Shown: positions 54,430 to 62,114 of the stretch, in pieces | Position numbering within the stretch: the first letter of the stretch is position 1 | Layout: each line of letters begins with the position of its first letter | Origin: Orlajensenia flava | GTDB lineage: Bacteria; Actinomycetota; Actinomycetes; Actinomycetales; Microbacteriaceae | DNA length: 64,000 nucleotides | Direction: 5' to 3' | Assembly (NCBI RefSeq): GCF_004801905.1 | Contig: NZ_SSSN01000003.1 | Location: forward strand, 1 to 64,000 | Position numbers and translations under genes: made by a program | Notes under the pieces: generated by a model | What the model saw: only the letters and a program-made list of their open reading frames with translations | Told to the model about the DNA's origin: nothing | Database searches by the model: none

Positions 54430-54843
54430 TCAGGCGGCGTGCCGCGTGGGCACGAAGGCGAACTCGTCCGTGTCGGCACTGACGAGGATCTCCGCCAGCG
54501 GCGCCTCCTCGAGCGTGATGGGCAGGTCGTGATCGGCCCAGACGGCGATCGGCGCGGGCATCCAGGCGAGCGCGGCCGGCTCGGGCGCCGTCTCTCCGCG
54601 CAGGCTGGAACGCTCGACCAGCAGGGCGTGGGTGACCTCGGCGGCGATCTGATGGGTCAGCATCGCGTGGAAGATGCCGTCGGTGTCCTCCGCCGCTCGT
54701 CGGATGAGCGTCCATTCGCCGTGCACTCCGATGATCTCGTTCAGCCGGCTGTTGATGAGTTCGAAAACCTGCTCGCCGTTGAGCTCCGGGGCGGGCGCCT
54801 TCGGCGGGACGACCGGTGTCTCGCGCCTCCGTCGACCAAACAT
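54430..54843 (-). CDS. Protein of unknown function
   Basis: A 137-residue soluble protein. After a basic N-terminus (MFGRRRRETP) and a proline-rich linker come a helical region (NGEQVFELINSRLNEIIGVHGEWTLIRRA) and a more mixed C-terminal half. No signal peptide or membrane helix. GGAAGGAA lies 6 nt before the ATG at 54843. It precedes bioY by 123 bp in the same direction and could share a transcript with it. Not recognised. Confidence 0.68.
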   Translation of the reverse strand: MFGRRRRETPVVPPKAPAPELNGEQVFELINSRLNEIIGVHGEWTLIRRAAEDTDGIFHAMLTHQIAAEVTHALLVERSSLRGETAPEPAALAWMPAPIAVWADHDLPITLEEAPLAEILVSADTDEFAFVPTRHAA

Positions 54844-54983
54844 GTGCTGATTCCTTCCGCGGGCTGGATGCTGGTTCCAGTGTGGCGGGTGGGACGCGGT
54901 CGGGACGTGGGACACGCCGCCTGCATCCCCGGATTCATGCGGATGTCGCGAATCGGCAATCCCCTCTTGGGGGGACGCGCCGA

Positions 54984-55172
54984 TCAGGAGGACAGCGAGC
55001 GGTCGTCGGCTTCCTTCTTGACCGTTCCGACGGCGACGGCGAGCGTGAGACCCCACGAGATCCAGGTGAGGATCAGGCGCCAGTCGCGCGGACCCTTGCG
55101 CGTGGTCTGCAGCACCCCCCATGCGCCGACGATCGACCCGATGATCGCCCCGTTGAACAGGTACTTGCGCAT
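54984..55172 (-). CDS. Small two-helix membrane protein
   Basis: A 62-residue protein with hydrophobic stretches at about residues 8-24 and 36-53 and a charged tail (KKEADDRSLSS). The ATG at 55172 is chosen because GGAAGG lies 8 nt upstream; an in-frame GTG three codons earlier is possible. Isolated small gene divergent from the ArsB-like permease. Function unknown. Confidence 0.62.
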   Translation of the reverse strand: MRKYLFNGAIIGSIVGAWGVLQTTRKGPRDWRLILTWISWGLTLAVAVGTVKKEADDRSLSS

Positions 55173-55274
55173 CTCTGCCACCTTCCGTCGGCTCTACGCT
55201 ATCTCTGGCGGCAACGGCCGTCGACGGGCTTGCGTCACCGACGCGCCTCGTCTAGGTCGTCGAGCAGGAGAACG

Positions 55275-56441
55275 ATGCGCACTGCCATCATCGGCGCGGG
55301 CCTCATCGCGCTCGGCGTCGTGGCATTGTTCACCGGCATACTGCCCGCGGATGAGGCGATCACGCTCTGGGAGCGGGTCTGGCCCATCCTCCTGTTCGTC
55401 GTGGCCATGACGATCGTGACGGAGCTGGCTTCGGAGGCCGGGCTGTTCAGCTGGATCGCGGAGCACTCCACGCGGTGGGCGCGCGGGCGCACGTGGTTGC
55501 TGTGGCTCATCGTCGTGGCCCTCGCCGTGGCGAGCACCGTCTTCCTGTCGCTCGACACCACGGCGGTCCTCCTGACCCCCGTCGTCATCGTCATGGCGCG
55601 GCACGTCGGAGTGAGCGTGCTGCCGTTCGCGTTCACCACGGTGCTCTTGGCCAACACGGCCTCCCTGCTGCTACCCGTGTCGAATCTGACCAACCTCCTC
55701 GCAGAGTCGCATCTGGCCTCGGTCTCGGGGCATCCTGTATCGCCAGGAGGATTCGCGGCGCTCACCTGGGCGCCGGCCCTGGTCGCCGTGATCGTGCCCG
55801 TCATCGTCGTCGCCGTCGTCTTCCGCCGTGACCTGTTCGCCCGCTACGCCCCGCAGCAGACCGCCCGCATCGAGGAGCCCACGTTGCTGATCGCGAGCGC
55901 CGTAGCGGTCTCCGTGCTGCTGCCCGGCCTCGTCTCGGGACTGCCGGTGTGGATTCCCGCGAGCGCAGCCGCCGTCGCCCTGATCGTCGCCTTCGCCATC
56001 TCGCGCCCGTCGGCATTGCGGATCGGCATGGTGCCGTGGCCGTTGCTGCTGCTAACGGCAGGCCTCTTCCTCGTCCTGGAGGCGGCGCACGCCCTCGGTC
56101 TCGGCGCCGCTCTGGCGCACATCGCCGGTCCGGGGGACGGCGCCGGGTCGCTCTTCCAGCTCGCGGGGGTGGGTGCGGCTGGGGCGAACCTGGCCAACAA
56201 CCTCCCGGCCTACCTCGCGCTCGAGCCCGTGGCAGATTCACCGCTGCGTCTTATCGCCCTCCTGATCGGCGTGAACGCCGGCCCGCTCATTACCCCCTGG
56301 GCGTCGCTGGCCACGTTGCTTTGGCATGATCGACTGCGCTCGATGGATGTCGACATCCGTTGGTCGCGATACATGCTGATCGGCGCGATCGTCGCCCCGC
56401 TCACGGTGGGTGCGGCCACCGCGGCGCTCATCCTTCTCTGA
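55275..56441 (+). CDS. ArsB/NhaD/SLC13-like anion permease
   Basis: Membrane transporter of 388 residues with about ten helices. The patterns FLSLDTTAVLLTPVVIVMARHVG and NTASLLLPVSNLTNLLAES in the first half and GAAGANLANNLPAYLALEP and GVNAGPLITPWASLATLLW in the second are the duplicated half-repeats of the ion transporter superfamily (arsenite/citrate/Na:H). No arsR or arsC is nearby, so arsenite export is only one option. CAGGAG lies 4 nt before the ATG at 55275. A 26-bp tandem repeat overlaps its stop. Confidence 0.83.
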   Translation: MRTAIIGAGLIALGVVALFTGILPADEAITLWERVWPILLFVVAMTIVTELASEAGLFSWIAEHSTRWARGRTWLLWLIVVALAVASTVFLSLDTTAVLLTPVVIVMARHVGVSVLPFAFTTVLLANTASLLLPVSNLTNLLAESHLASVSGHPVSPGGFAALTWAPALVAVIVPVIVVAVVFRRDLFARYAPQQTARIEEPTLLIASAVAVSVLLPGLVSGLPVWIPASAAAVALIVAFAISRPSALRIGMVPWPLLLLTAGLFLVLEAAHALGLGAALAHIAGPGDGAGSLFQLAGVGAAGANLANNLPAYLALEPVADSPLRLIALLIGVNAGPLITPWASLATLLWHDRLRSMDVDIRWSRYMLIGAIVAPLTVGAATAALILL

Positions 56442-56481
56442 GTGCACGCTCTCTGATCCTTCTCTGAGTGCACGCTCTCTG
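56430..56481. repeat. 26-bp perfect tandem duplication at the permease stop
   Basis: Two identical 26-bp units, 56430-56455 and 56456-56481, each starting ATCCTTCTCTGAGTGC and ending ACGCTCTCTG. The first contains the last codons and TGA (56439-56441) of the permease; the second lies between it and the tetR promoter. A recent slippage or unequal-crossover event. Confidence 0.95.
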
Positions 56482-56516
56482 AGAATCAGCACCGCAGACT
56501 GAGAGCTGGGTGCGAA

Positions 56517-56552
56517 TCTGACCGATCGTGCAGAGATTGACCGATCGGTCAA
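56517..56552. promoter_or_regulatory. TetR operator with extra half-site
   Basis: TTGACCGATCGGTCAA (56537-56552) is a perfect 16-bp palindrome directly before the -10 box TAGCCT (56554-56559) of the tetR gene. A further copy of TGACCGATC starts at 56518. A repressor bound here would block the leaderless tetR promoter, the usual autoregulation. Confidence 0.75.
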
Positions 56553-56565
56553 ATAGCCTCGGACC

Positions 56566-57159
56566 ATGTCCTCCGATGCACCCTCCGGTTCTTCGCGAGC
56601 CCGCCCGAGCGACGAACTCCGGTCCATCGCCCTCGACCAGTTCTCGTCGGTCGGGTACGCGGGCACCTCGTTGCAGCAGATTGCCGACGTCGCCGGATAC
56701 TCGAAGTCGAGCGTCCTGTATCACTTCGCCTCCAAGGAGGCTCTGCTCGACGCCGTGCTGACGCCCGCGATCGACGAGCTCCAGCGCGTGATGGCCATCT
56801 GGCTCTCGGCGCGTCCGAGCGAGCAATCGCGCGCCGCGTTCGTCGAGTCGTTCGTCGGCTTCCTGCTGCGATACCGACTCGAGGTGCACACCTTCATCAA
56901 CCAGGGGGCCGCACTCGAGGACGTGCCCGTGGTCGCCCGAGCCAACGCGCTCATCGCTCGACTGTCCGACGCCGTCAGTGCCGCGGACTCGAGCCTCGAG
57001 ACCAAGCTCCGGTTCGGCATCGCCCTCGGCGGAGCCGCCTACACCCTCACCGCGGGGCTCACCTACGCGGACAGCGCCCTCCAGCCGGACGACGAGTTGC
57101 GCGAAGCGCTCATCCGCATCGTCTCCGAACTCCTCTCGACCGTTCCTCCCACTCGCTAA
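56566..57159 (+). CDS. TetR/AcrR family transcriptional regulator
   Basis: Repressor of 197 residues. The N-terminal helix-turn-helix is ELRSIALDQFSSVGYAGTSLQQIADVAGYSKSSVLYHFASKEALLDAVL; the rest is an alpha-helical ligand domain. The ATG lies 6 nt after TAGCCT, so the mRNA is leaderless, and a perfect palindrome sits just upstream. It is followed 9 bp later by the MMPL exporter gene, which it most likely controls along with itself. Confidence 0.92.
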   Translation: MSSDAPSGSSRARPSDELRSIALDQFSSVGYAGTSLQQIADVAGYSKSSVLYHFASKEALLDAVLTPAIDELQRVMAIWLSARPSEQSRAAFVESFVGFLLRYRLEVHTFINQGAALEDVPVVARANALIARLSDAVSAADSSLETKLRFGIALGGAAYTLTAGLTYADSALQPDDELREALIRIVSELLSTVPPTR

Positions 57160-57168
57160 GGACCTCTC

Positions 57169-60084
57169 GTGGCAACATTCCTCTACCGCATCGGGCACAT
57201 CGCCTACCGTCGCGCGTGGATCGTCATCGCCATCTGGATCGCCCTCGTGGCGGGCCTCGTCGGCGGGGGAGTCGCGCTCGGCGGGCAGACCCAGGAGTCG
57301 TACTCGATCCCGGGCACCGAGTCGCAGCAGGCCATCGACAAGCTGGCCGCCGTCTTCCCTCAGACGGCGGGTGCATCCGTCGAGGTGGTCATGAAGAGCG
57401 CCGACGGCGATCCGCTCTCGAGTTCGGCGCACCGCGCGACCATCGACGCCATGACCAAGCAGCTCGAGGATGTCGACGGCGTGGCCTCCGTACTCGACCC
57501 GTTCAGCAAGTACGCCGGTGATGCGGTGTCGAAGGACGCACTGACGGCCTACACGCAGGTGCAGCTCGACAAGGCATCGACGGATGTCTCCCAGAAGACC
57601 ATCGACGGTGTGAAGGCCGTGGGCGAGACCGGGAAGAAGGGCGACATCACGGTCGCGTTCGGCGGACAGGTCTTCCAGGACCAGACCTTCGGGCTCACCA
57701 TCACCGAGGGGCTCGGAGTGCTCTTCGCCGGCGTGGTGCTCTTCATCGCCTTCGGGTCGCTGCTGGCGGCCGGGATGCCACTGTTGACGGCGCTCATCGG
57801 TGTTGGCGTCGCGGTCGGCGGTGTCACCGTCGTCTCGGCGTTCGTGCCGGTGTCGAGCTCCGCACCCATGCTCGCCGTCATGCTGGGCCTCGCCGTCGGC
57901 ATCGACTACGCGCTGTTCATCCTGTCGAGGCATCGAACGCAGTTGGCGCGCGGTGTGACACCGGAGGAGTCCGCCGCCACGGCGGTCGCGACCGCCGGTA
58001 GCGCGGTCGTCTTCGCGGGCATCACCGTGATCATCGCGCTTCTCGGCCTCTTGGTCGTCGGGATCCCGTTCCTCAGCACCATGGGCGTGGCCGCCGCATT
58101 CGCCGTCTTCATCGGCATGCTCGCGGCCGTGACGCTTCTGCCCGCCGTACTCGGTCTCGCCCGGGGGCGGCTCATTCCCAAGCCGACCAGTCGCATCGCC
58201 AAGCGCGCCCTCGCCGCCGATGAGGGTGGAAAGCCCACGATGGGCCGTCGTTGGGTGAATCTCGTCCTCAAGGCTCCGATCGTCGCCGTCGTCCTCGTCG
58301 TCGGCATCCTCGGCGGCCTGTCGATCCCGGCGCTCAGCCTCGACCTCAACCTGCCGACCGGCGCGAGTGAGCCGAAGGCGTCCGACGCGCACCAGGCCTA
58401 CGAGATGCTCGCCGACGGCTTCGGCCCTGGCTACAACGGACCCCTCGTGGTGTCCGTCGACATCACGCAGACGACCGACATCCAGAATGATCTCGACGCC
58501 ATCCGCGACAAGCTCTCCGCGCTCGACGACGTCGCGTCCGTCGGTCCCGGCATCCCCAATCAGACCGTGGACACCGCCATCATCAAGGTGATCCCGAAGA
58601 GCGGCCCCGACGATCCCGCGACCAAGGAGCTGGTGCAGAGCATTCGCGTTCTCGGTCCGTCGATCGACCGCGAGTACGGCACGCCCATCACGGTGACGGG
58701 CCAGACGGCGGTCGCGATCGACATCTCCAACCGCCTCACCAACGCCCTGGTGCCGTTCGCCCTCATCGTGGTGGGACTCTCGATCATCCTGCTCATGATG
58801 GTGTTCCGCTCCATCTTCGTACCCATCAAGGCGGCGCTCGGCTTCCTGCTCTCCGTGTTCGGGACGATCGGCGTGACCGTCGCGATCTTCCAGTGGGGTT
58901 GGCTCGCCGACCTGCTCAACATCGAGACGCCCGGCCCCATCCTCAGCTTCCTGCCCATCCTGCTCATGGCGCTGCTGTTCGGCCTCGCCATGGACTACGA
59001 GGTGTTCCTGGTCTCGGGCATGCGCGAGCAGTGGGTGCGCTCGAAGAATCGATCGGCGGATGGCCGCGGCGACGCCCGCGGGGCGATCGTGCATGGCTAC
59101 CAGCACGCCGTCCGAGTGGTCACGGCGGCCGCCCTCATCATGTTCTTCGTCTTCTTCGCGTTCGTGCCCGAGGGGACAGGGGCCATAAAGGGCATCGCCT
59201 TCGCCCTCGCGGTGGGCGTGGCATTCGACGCCTTCCTCGTGCGCCTGACGCTCGTCCCCGCCGCCATGGCGCTCGCCGGACGCGCCGCCTGGTGGCTGCC
59301 CCGCTGGCTCGCGCGCATCCTGCCGAACGTCGACATCGAGGGGGAGAGTCTGCAGCACCATCTCGACGATGTCGACTGGTCGCGCGGCCAGCACGGAGCC
59401 ATCTCCGCCGAGGATGCTGTGTTCGGGTTGGACGACGCCCGGATCGGTCCGCTCAGCATCGAGATCCCGGCGGGAGACGCACTCGTCATCCGAGGCGATG
59501 CATCCGATCGTCGCGTCGTCGCTGCGACCCTGGCCGGACGCATCGCACCCGTCGGCGGACGTGTACAGGTGCTGGGCGCGCCGCTGCCGTCGGAGAGCTC
59601 GCGGGCGATGCGACGGGTCACCCTCGTCGACATCGCCGGAGCCGAGGCCGCGTTCGGCGACCGCACGGTCGGCGACGTCCTCAGCGAACGCATCGAGCTG
59701 GGCCTGCCGTGGTACCGGCTGTCGGGCACCAACGGCCAGCTGCGCGTCTGGATCTCCCGTCTCAGGGACGTGCTCCGGATGCCGCAGCTCGCGGCCGAGA
59801 CCCCGATCGCAGCGCTCGCCGGAGTGCCGCGCGCCGCCGTCCTGGTGGCAGCGGGCCTGGCCGAACGACCGGGCGTGATCGTGGCCGAACTCGGCGAGAT
59901 GCTCGCGAACGAGCCCGCGACGATCGAACTCCTCTCGGCCGTCTCGTCGCTCGCTCCCGCGAGCACGACGCTCGTCCTCACCGCTGCCGGCCTGTGTGCC
60001 GACGACGCCATCGGCCCCCGTGGCGCTCACACTCTCGACCTCGACGACCTCGCCGTCACCGACCGAAAGGCGCTCCTCTCATGA
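57169..60084 (+). CDS. MMPL family RND transporter with degenerate ABC-ATPase-like C-terminus
   Basis: Large proton-driven exporter of 971 residues. Residues 1-740 are a normal MMPL protein: helix 1 near 17-35, two extracellular loops, and two bundles of helices (GLAVGIDYALFILSRHR and GLAMDYEVFLVSGMREQW carry the conserved acidic residues of helices 4 and 10). Residues ~745-971 resemble an ABC ATPase without its catalytic motifs: GDASDRRVVAATLAG at 776 in place of Walker A, LAGVPRAAVLVAAGL at 883 in place of the signature, and VIVAELGEM at 903 in place of Walker B. It sits in an operon with tetR and YhgE/Pip (ATGA overlap). Substrate unknown; lipids or drugs are usual for the family. Confidence 0.88.
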   Translation: MATFLYRIGHIAYRRAWIVIAIWIALVAGLVGGGVALGGQTQESYSIPGTESQQAIDKLAAVFPQTAGASVEVVMKSADGDPLSSSAHRATIDAMTKQLEDVDGVASVLDPFSKYAGDAVSKDALTAYTQVQLDKASTDVSQKTIDGVKAVGETGKKGDITVAFGGQVFQDQTFGLTITEGLGVLFAGVVLFIAFGSLLAAGMPLLTALIGVGVAVGGVTVVSAFVPVSSSAPMLAVMLGLAVGIDYALFILSRHRTQLARGVTPEESAATAVATAGSAVVFAGITVIIALLGLLVVGIPFLSTMGVAAAFAVFIGMLAAVTLLPAVLGLARGRLIPKPTSRIAKRALAADEGGKPTMGRRWVNLVLKAPIVAVVLVVGILGGLSIPALSLDLNLPTGASEPKASDAHQAYEMLADGFGPGYNGPLVVSVDITQTTDIQNDLDAIRDKLSALDDVASVGPGIPNQTVDTAIIKVIPKSGPDDPATKELVQSIRVLGPSIDREYGTPITVTGQTAVAIDISNRLTNALVPFALIVVGLSIILLMMVFRSIFVPIKAALGFLLSVFGTIGVTVAIFQWGWLADLLNIETPGPILSFLPILLMALLFGLAMDYEVFLVSGMREQWVRSKNRSADGRGDARGAIVHGYQHAVRVVTAAALIMFFVFFAFVPEGTGAIKGIAFALAVGVAFDAFLVRLTLVPAAMALAGRAAWWLPRWLARILPNVDIEGESLQHHLDDVDWSRGQHGAISAEDAVFGLDDARIGPLSIEIPAGDALVIRGDASDRRVVAATLAGRIAPVGGRVQVLGAPLPSESSRAMRRVTLVDIAGAEAAFGDRTVGDVLSERIELGLPWYRLSGTNGQLRVWISRLRDVLRMPQLAAETPIAALAGVPRAAVLVAAGLAERPGVIVAELGEMLANEPATIELLSAVSSLAPASTTLVLTAAGLCADDAIGPRGAHTLDLDDLAVTDRKALLS

Positions 60085-62009
60085 GCACCCGACTCACCCG
60101 GCTCTTCAGCCGCACCGCCGGCCAGCGACGTTGGAAGTTCGGCGCGATCGTCGCCGGCGTCATCATCGTGCCCCTGGCCGTCGCCGGCCTCGTCGCCGGC
60201 GGCCTCGCCAGCGCCGACCAGCGCGTCGACACCGTTCCGGCGCTGGTGGTCAACAACGACAAGATGGTGACGCAGAAGACCGCTGACGGCACCGAGCAGC
60301 CGGTGCTGGCCGGACGCCTCCTGGTCACTCAGCTGACCGACCCGAAGGCCGCCGGCTTCGACTGGAAGCTCTCCAGCACGGCCGATGCCAAGAAGGCGCT
60401 CTCCGACGGCACCGCCTACGCCGTGCTGACCATCCCGTCGGACTTCTCGTCGTCGATCACCTCGCTCTCCGGCGACGCACCGAAGCAGGCCGACCTCCGC
60501 ATCCAGACGGATGACGCGCACTCCTACCTCGCCGGTTCGGCCGCGCAGTCCGTCGGTGACAGCATGTCCACGGCCTTCGGCCGCGCCATCACCAAGCAGT
60601 ACCTGAGCGGGTTCTACGCCAACCTGGCCGGAGTCGGCGGATCGTTGTCGTCGGCGGCCGATGGAGCGACCCAGGTGTCCAACGGCGTCTCGTCGCTCGC
60701 CGGAGGACTCGACCAGCTCTCGGCTGGGGCGGCATCCGCTGCTTCTGGAGCGTCCTCCGCTGCGAGTGGCGCCTCGCAATTCTCGAACGGCGTCGACAGC
60801 TACACCGGCGGCGTCGACTCGCTCGCCGGCGGGCTCGCGACTCTGCGTGACAGCACCGCCCAGCTCGGCGACTTAGGCTCCGGAGTGCAGTCGTACACGC
60901 AGGCGGTGAGTGGCACGGCAACCAGTCTGGACACGCTGACCCAAGCGAACATCGCCGCCCTCGGCGCCGGCACTCTCGATGCCGCTGGGCAGGAGGCGCT
61001 CGCGAAAGACCTCGGCATGGCTAACGGCACCCTGACCGCCATAGCCGGAAAGGGAAATGCACTCGCTTCCGGGGCTGCGGGCCTCGGCCAGCTCCACGAC
61101 GGCATCGCCCAGTCCGCCGCCGGCGCGGGCCAGCTCTCCTCGGGTTCAGCGGGCCTCCGGTCCGGAGCCGACTCGATCGCCTCCGGCGTCAGCCAGCTCT
61201 CCGACGGCGTCGGCGCCCTGTCGACCGGCGCTGCCAGCTCGGCTTCGGGCGCGCACCAGCTCGCCGATGGCGCCAACAAGCTCGCGACCGGCCTCTCCGG
61301 CGGCGCCAGCCAGGCGTCGAAGCTGAGCGACATCGACGCCGACAAGACGGCCGGCGTCGTCTCGGAGCCGGTCGCCTTCACGTCTCAGCGTGAGAACCCG
61401 ATCAATGCCATCGGCGGGGTCATCGGAATGATCTTCGTGCCGGTCAGCCTGTGGATCGGCGCACTCGCCATCTTCCTGCTGCTGCGGCCGGTCACGTCGA
61501 TGGCTCTGCAGAGCACGGCCTCCAGCGGTCGCATCGTGTTCCGTTCGCTCGCGCGGGCATCCGGCATCGCCCTCGCCCAGGCCGTCCTCGTGGTGGCCCT
61601 GCTCCACACGGTGCTCGGCGTGACGTGGACGATGCTCCCTGCAACGCTCTCCTTCGGCGCCCTCACCGCGCTGGTCTTCGCGGCAGTCCACCATTTCCTC
61701 ACGGTGGCATTCGGCCGGGTGGGCTGGATCATCTCGCTGCTGCTGGTCATCCTGCAGCTGGTGAGCGCGGGCGGCCTGTACCCGGTGCAGTTGCTCGCCG
61801 GCCCGTACCAGGTCATCGGCACGTTCCTGCCGCTGAGCTGGGCGGTACAGGGGATGCAGCAGATCATCGCGGGCAGCGGCGGAGCAGCGGTCGCTGCGGC
61901 CGCCGGCGCGCTCATGGTGTTCGGTCTGCTCTCGGTCGTCGGCAGCCTCATCGCCGTCCAGCGGCGCCGCGGAGCCCGTTCGTGGGGATTCGCACTGGCG
62001 AGGGGTTGA
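60081..62009 (+). CDS. YhgE/Pip family ABC-2-like membrane protein
   Basis: Membrane protein of 642 residues. One helix at about residues 20-45 is followed by a ~400-residue extracellular region whose centre (residues ~195-430) is a long run of short repeats rich in Gly, Ala and Ser with LSxGAxxLxxG-like spacing, typical of YhgE/Pip proteins. Five or six helices close the protein (from about residue 455), including the ABC-2 type permease end. ATG 60081 overlaps the MMPL stop, so the two are coupled. Family members are ESX/type VII- and phage-receptor-related or ABC-2 permeases; here it probably forms a complex with the MMPL protein. Confidence 0.88.
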   Translation: MSTRLTRLFSRTAGQRRWKFGAIVAGVIIVPLAVAGLVAGGLASADQRVDTVPALVVNNDKMVTQKTADGTEQPVLAGRLLVTQLTDPKAAGFDWKLSSTADAKKALSDGTAYAVLTIPSDFSSSITSLSGDAPKQADLRIQTDDAHSYLAGSAAQSVGDSMSTAFGRAITKQYLSGFYANLAGVGGSLSSAADGATQVSNGVSSLAGGLDQLSAGAASAASGASSAASGASQFSNGVDSYTGGVDSLAGGLATLRDSTAQLGDLGSGVQSYTQAVSGTATSLDTLTQANIAALGAGTLDAAGQEALAKDLGMANGTLTAIAGKGNALASGAAGLGQLHDGIAQSAAGAGQLSSGSAGLRSGADSIASGVSQLSDGVGALSTGAASSASGAHQLADGANKLATGLSGGASQASKLSDIDADKTAGVVSEPVAFTSQRENPINAIGGVIGMIFVPVSLWIGALAIFLLLRPVTSMALQSTASSGRIVFRSLARASGIALAQAVLVVALLHTVLGVTWTMLPATLSFGALTALVFAAVHHFLTVAFGRVGWIISLLLVILQLVSAGGLYPVQLLAGPYQVIGTFLPLSWAVQGMQQIIAGSGGAAVAAAAGALMVFGLLSVVGSLIAVQRRRGARSWGFALARG

Positions 62010-62114
62010 TCAGCCCGACCGCGCCGGTGGGGACCAGGCCGCGACTGGTAGCCTGAGAAGTCCGCATGACAGGCGCGCCATCGTCGCAGCGCCGGAGGAG
62101 AAACAAGCATCTCG

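Noticed and set aside
54307..54430. Biotin or cobalamin riboswitch before bioY
   Set aside because: No conserved riboswitch core is visible; only a simple palindrome is present.
56428..60030. 1200-codon open frame on the minus strand
   Set aside because: It lies opposite tetR and the MMPL gene, and its product is a His/Arg/Asp-rich string without any domain. Long antisense frames are common in high-GC DNA.
60660..61330. DNA-level tandem repeats in the YhgE/Pip gene
   Set aside because: The protein has a loose Gly/Ala/Ser repeat typical of the family, but the DNA units are not identical, so it was not listed as a repeat array.
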